Source: an uncultured Peptococcaceae bacterium (GTDB lineage: Bacteria > Bacillota > Desulfotomaculia > Desulfotomaculales > Desulfallaceae). From it: a DNA stretch of 8,813 bases. Below the pieces are notes generated by a model. It searched no databases. It worked only from the letters and a program-made list of their open reading frames with translations, and had not been told where the DNA came from. Positions 6,280 through 8,813 of this stretch are shown one piece after another. Position 1 is the stretch's first letter; each line of letters begins with the position of its first letter. Where the stretch lies: positions 1-8,813 of the forward strand of contig CAJYBN010000115.1 in the NCBI GenBank assembly GCA_913064925.1. The letters are read 5' to 3'. Made by a program: the position numbers and the translations under genes.

Positions 6280-7983
6280 ATGCAAACAATTAAAGTGGCC
6301 ATTATCGGCTTCGGTGCTGATGGATTATCGGTGTATAATTTACTCAAAGACTTAGAAGGTATTGAAATCGCTTGCTTTTTTAACCCTGCTCAGGGGCCGG
6401 CCGGGAACTATCCGGCCAGCTATGAAGGTATTAAAGTTTTTTATGACTTGAATGCTATTTTCGATATAGAGAGTTTGGACGTGGTTATAAATACCGTAAA
6501 GGACCGCGAGGTAGAGGAAAAGCTGAAAAAAGTCAGGGGAAACGTTTCTGTGATTGAAACCAGGGCCGTCAATTTAATGGTCAGGTTGTTCAAAGAAAAA
6601 CAGGAATTGTTAAAGATAAAAAGAATTCAGGGGGAATTGTCGGCCATACTTAATTCCGTCCAGGAAGCTGTGGAGGTGGCCGACAAATCGGGCGTTATCA
6701 AATACGTTAACCCGGCTTTTACCCGCATCACGGGCATTCCGCCGGAAGACAGGATCGGGAAAAACGTTCTGGAGGTTTCACCGGACGGAGCTTTGGCCAT
6801 GGCGCTACGCCAGGGAAAAAACGTGTTTGGTCACCGGACCAGGGTGGGGGGCAGCAACGCCGAGGTTATCAGCAACGCCTCTTTGATCACGGTGGACGGC
6901 AGCGTGGAAGGGGCAGTGGTGGTTTTCCAACACTTCACCGACGTGATGAGGCTGATGGATGAATTACGCCAGCGTACCACCATGATCGAGAATTTGTCCG
7001 ATAAATTCGGCCAAGTTACCACGTGCAAATATACGTTTGCCGATATACTGGGCAACAGTGCGGAGTTGAAAAAAGCTATCCAGGTGGCGGAAAAGGCTGC
7101 CCGCAGCAATTCCACCGTTTTGCTGCTGGGAGAAAGCGGCACCGGAAAAGAGTTGTTTGCCCACGCCATCCACTTTGCCTCACCCCGCCGCGAAAAACCA
7201 TTCATCAAGGTCAATTGCGCCGCTATACCGGAGAACCTGCTGGAAAGCGAGTTCTTCGGCTATGCCAAGGGCGCTTTTACCGGAGCCGTAAAGTCCAAAA
7301 TTGGCAAATTTGAGTTGGCTCATGGGGGAACAATATTTCTGGACGAAATCGGGGACATGAATTTGAACCTGCAGGGTAAGTTGTTGCGGGTACTACAGGA
7401 AATGGAGTTTGAAAGGGTGGGGGGCAACCAGACCATACGCGTTGACGTGCGTGTAATAGCGGCCACCAACAGGAACCTGCGGGAACTTATTAGACAGGGC
7501 AGGTTCCGGGAGGATCTTTATTACCGGCTTAATGTCGTAGAAATAACCGTTCCGCCGTTGCGGGTGCGCAAAGAGGACCTACCCATATTGGTCAATAATT
7601 TGATTGTCAAATTAAACCGAAAACTGGGCAAAAAGGTTAAAGGCCTTTCCCGGGATGCCGAAGAAGTTTTGTATAGTTACGACTGGCCTGGGAATGTCAG
7701 GGAGTTGGAAAATGTTGTAGAGAGAGTCATGGTAACCGTGGACGGGGAGATACTCACCAAAAACAATTTTGTTCAGCACGTTAGCCAGTTCAAAACGGTA
7801 CCGGAGAGGGATATTGATTTGCTGCCCATTGATAAAATGGAACAGATAATGATAAAAAAGGCTTTATCCAAATACGGCAGCACTGTGGAAGGTAAAAGGC
7901 GGGCAGCGCAGGCGTTGAATATTTCCCTGGCTACCCTTTATAACAAGCTTAAAAAGGTAAAATCTGAAGATTCGAGCATTTAG
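6280..7983 (+). CDS. Sigma-54-dependent activator with Rossmann-like, PAS, AAA+ and Fis HTH domains
   Basis: A 567-aa enhancer-binding protein; TTG 6277 would add one residue, and the numbers here count from that TTG. Residues 5-100 form a Rossmann-like domain with GFGADG (11-16) in a beta-Gly-rich-alpha start and a DVVINT strand (68-73). A helix, probably coiled coil, spans about 100-120. A PAS domain follows (about 120-225: ILNSVQEAVEVADKSGVIKYVNPAFTRITG). The AAA+ core has Walker A GESGTGKE (285-292), the sigma-54-contacting GAFTGA (332-337) and Walker B TIFLDEIGD (352-360). A Fis-type HTH ends it (about 538-560). All residues for ATP-driven opening of sigma-54 promoters are present. It has no receiver domain, so it should sense a ligand directly. 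A sigma-54 promoter for fumarase lies downstream, the likely target. The position resembles mmcA before the mmc operon of Pelotomaculum, recalled from memory. Confidence 0.93.
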   Translation: MQTIKVAIIGFGADGLSVYNLLKDLEGIEIACFFNPAQGPAGNYPASYEGIKVFYDLNAIFDIESLDVVINTVKDREVEEKLKKVRGNVSVIETRAVNLMVRLFKEKQELLKIKRIQGELSAILNSVQEAVEVADKSGVIKYVNPAFTRITGIPPEDRIGKNVLEVSPDGALAMALRQGKNVFGHRTRVGGSNAEVISNASLITVDGSVEGAVVVFQHFTDVMRLMDELRQRTTMIENLSDKFGQVTTCKYTFADILGNSAELKKAIQVAEKAARSNSTVLLLGESGTGKELFAHAIHFASPRREKPFIKVNCAAIPENLLESEFFGYAKGAFTGAVKSKIGKFELAHGGTIFLDEIGDMNLNLQGKLLRVLQEMEFERVGGNQTIRVDVRVIAATNRNLRELIRQGRFREDLYYRLNVVEITVPPLRVRKEDLPILVNNLIVKLNRKLGKKVKGLSRDAEEVLYSYDWPGNVRELENVVERVMVTVDGEILTKNNFVQHVSQFKTVPERDIDLLPIDKMEQIMIKKALSKYGSTVEGKRRAAQALNISLATLYNKLKKVKSEDSSI

Positions 7984-8039
7984 AAAGAGTTAAAAAAATT
8001 AGAGGTATATTTAATTCTTAATAATAATGCTCTTTTTTT
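7974..8039 (+). terminator. Two-tier rho-independent terminator after the activator gene
   Basis: The outer stem GAGCATT (7974-7980) pairs with AATGCTC (8026-8032) and is followed at once by T7 (8033-8039). Inside it, 7985-7994 pairs with 8010-8019 over 10 bp, including one G-U pair. The first arm lies in the last codons of the gene, just before the TAG at 7981-7983. It would separate the activator transcript from the fumarase operon. Confidence 0.72.
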
Positions 8040-8163
8040 ACCGCTCCTATTCTAAAAAATAAAAATTTATTGCTTGCAGCCCATGGTATTGTATTTTTTA
8101 AAAATGCACTTAGCCATTGCAAGTTGAGCGAAATAATTTGGCTTTCCGCGGTGCGCCTTATTG
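8040..8163 (+). promoter_or_regulatory. Candidate enhancer region upstream of the sigma-54 promoter
   Basis: This 124-bp stretch has no gene and lies where activator sites of sigma-54 promoters are usually found. CTTGCA (8073-8078) and TGCAAG (8118-8123) form an inverted pair, each associated with ATGG/CCAT, 45 bp apart centre to centre. They lie about 115 and 70 bp before the predicted start at 8191. A CCGCGG dyad with GGC/GCC flanks (8140-8157) lies closer to the promoter. Binding is inferred only from position and symmetry. Confidence 0.35.
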
Positions 8164-8180
8164 TTGGCACATATATTGCA
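8164..8180 (+). promoter_or_regulatory. Sigma-54 (-24/-12) promoter of the fumarase gene
   Basis: TTGGCAC (8164-8170) and TTGCA (8176-8180) give the full -24/-12 pattern, with the invariant GG (8166-8167) and GC (8178-8179) exactly 12 bp apart. The consensus is YTGGCACG-N4-TTGCW; only the G after GGCAC differs (A here). Transcription should start near 8191, giving a leader of about 36 nt before ATG 8227. The sigma-54 activator gene lies immediately upstream. Confidence 0.92.
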
Positions 8181-8217
8181 ACTTATAAAAATTTAACCGG
8201 TAAGGTCTATTTATGAC

Positions 8218-8226
8218 GGGGAGGGG
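8218..8226 (+). promoter_or_regulatory. Ribosome binding site of the fumarase gene, very close to the start
   Basis: GGGGAGGGG runs directly into ATG 8227. Its GGAGG core (8220-8224) is only 2 nt from the start, shorter than the usual 5-9. The frame has no upstream start before TAA 8194-8196. The next in-frame alternative, GTG 8248, has no ribosome-binding site, so 8227 stands. Confidence 0.6.
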
Positions 8227-8795
8227 ATGACCATTAGAACAATTAACGTGCGAGACATCACCAGCGCGGTGGCCGCTTTGTGTCAGGATGCCAATTATAA
8301 TCTTGGACAGGACGTTATAGATGCTTTCAAGAAAGCATACGAGCAAGAAATTTCCCTTACCGGTAAGGAAATAATTCAGCAGCTGATCGAGAACGCGGAG
8401 ATTGCGCGTGCGGAACAAGTTCCTATGTGCCAGGACACAGGTTTTACCGTGGTATTCGTGGAGATAGGACAGGATGTGCATATAGAAGGCGGCAGCCTGG
8501 AAGACGCTGTTAATGAAGGTGTGCGCCGGGGGTATACCGAGGGTTACCTGCGAAAGTCCATAGTAGGTCACCCGCTTGAGCGCGTGAATACCGGCGATAA
8601 CACGCCTGCGGTAATTCATATCAAGTTGGTCCCCGGAGATAAAATGAAAATTACCGTAGCGCCCAAAGGGGGCGGCAGCGAGAACATGAGCGCGCTGAAG
8701 ATGCTTAAACCCGCAGAAGGAGTAGAAGGAGTGAAAAAATTTGTTCTGGACACCGTGAAGGCTGCGGGTCCCAACCCGTGTCCTCCTATCGTAGT
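8227..8795 (+). CDS. fumA: Fumarate hydratase class I, alpha subunit (5' part, cut by contig end)
   Basis: The frame encodes 189 complete native codons (plus two bases of the next) of the alpha (N-terminal) subunit of an Fe-S class I fumarase, which interconverts fumarate and malate. Recognisable blocks are EIARAEQVPMCQDTGFTVVFVEIGQDVHI with Cys68, VRRGYTEGYLRKSIVGHPL, RVNTGDNTPAVIHIK, APKGGGSENMSALKMLKP, and AGPNPCPPIVV with Cys185. Cys68 and Cys185 are expected ligands of the [4Fe-4S] cluster; the third ligand would lie downstream. The full subunit is about 280 aa, so roughly 90 residues are missing. A beta-subunit gene would be expected next. The last native base is 8795; later bases are adapter. 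In propionate oxidisers this enzyme acts in the methylmalonyl-CoA pathway. L-tartrate dehydratase alpha is a close relative and cannot be fully excluded. The symbol is generic. Confidence 0.92.
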
Positions 8796-8813
8796 AGATC
8801 GGAAGAGCACACG
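8796..8813 (-). other. Illumina adapter at the right end, not native DNA
   Basis: AGATCGGAAGAGCACACG is the start of the standard Illumina 3' adapter and the exact reverse complement of 34-51. It replaces the rest of the fumarase gene. The first A may be the A-tail base added before ligation. Confidence 0.98.

Noticed and set aside
8213..8230. Five-codon leader frame (MTGRG) overlapping the fumarase start
   Set aside because: It has no ribosome-binding site of its own, is very short, and its G-rich codons are explained by the fumarase ribosome-binding site.
8158..8619. Minus-strand open frame of 153 codons over the fumarase start and sigma-54 promoter
   Set aside because: It is antisense to a well-conserved fumarase sequence, shows no recognisable motifs, and crosses the promoter.
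52..8795. CRISPR arrays, tRNA/rRNA genes, insertion sequences, phage or defence genes
   Set aside because: None was seen on reading both strands; the window is a conserved housekeeping region plus a metabolic regulatory cassette.
8616..8810. Minus-strand frame at the right end
   Set aside because: Its first codons lie in Illumina adapter and the rest is antisense to fumarase.
34..8813. 18-bp terminal inverted repeats suggesting a mobile element or linear replicon
   Set aside because: The repeats are exact Illumina adapter sequence; no transposase or other mobility gene lies between them.

Overview
The window looks like an assembled contig from an anaerobic, spore-forming Gram-positive bacterium of the Clostridia, most likely the Desulfotomaculum/Pelotomaculum branch of the Peptococcaceae. 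The evidence is protein style, the order miaA-hfq-spoVK-ynbB, a sporulation gene, a Bacillus/Clostridium-type SOS box, and a sigma-54 activator placed directly before a two-subunit class I fumarase gene. The species is inferred, not proven. Both contig ends are Illumina adapter (1-51 and 8796-8813), so only 52-8795 is native sequence.

Left block, all on +: the last codons of a probable mutL (53-91), an RsmJ-like SAM-dependent methyltransferase (107-907), miaA (904-1890, overlapping by 4 bp) and hfq (1910-2152). This is a DNA-repair, RNA-modification and RNA-chaperone operon. A 173-bp gap after hfq has a possible structured RNA ending in a U-rich tract. Next come spoVK (2326-3279), a PLP-dependent YnbB/aluminium-resistance-type C-S lyase (3283-4539) and a LysR regulator (4546-5433), packed with gaps of 3 and 6 bp.

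Middle: a perfect 17-bp hairpin with T/A flanks (5463-5500) ends transcription from both sides. lexA (5499-6110, minus) is convergent. Its promoter has an extended -10 and a 13/14 match to the Gram-positive SOS box overlapping the -35 region, so it should be autoregulated.

Right block: a sigma-54-dependent activator (6280-7983) carries an N-terminal Rossmann-like domain, then PAS, AAA+ (with GAFTGA) and a Fis-type HTH. A two-tier hairpin with a T7 tract closes it. The next intergenic region has a textbook -24/-12 sigma-54 promoter (8164-8180) in front of the fumarase alpha-subunit gene (8227 onward, cut by the contig end). Together they look like a self-contained switch in which a sensor with a possible dinucleotide-binding domain opens a sigma-54 promoter for a fumarase operon. 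This resembles the start of the methylmalonyl-CoA (mmc) operon of propionate-oxidising Pelotomaculum, as recalled from memory. This switch is the most interesting biology in the window.
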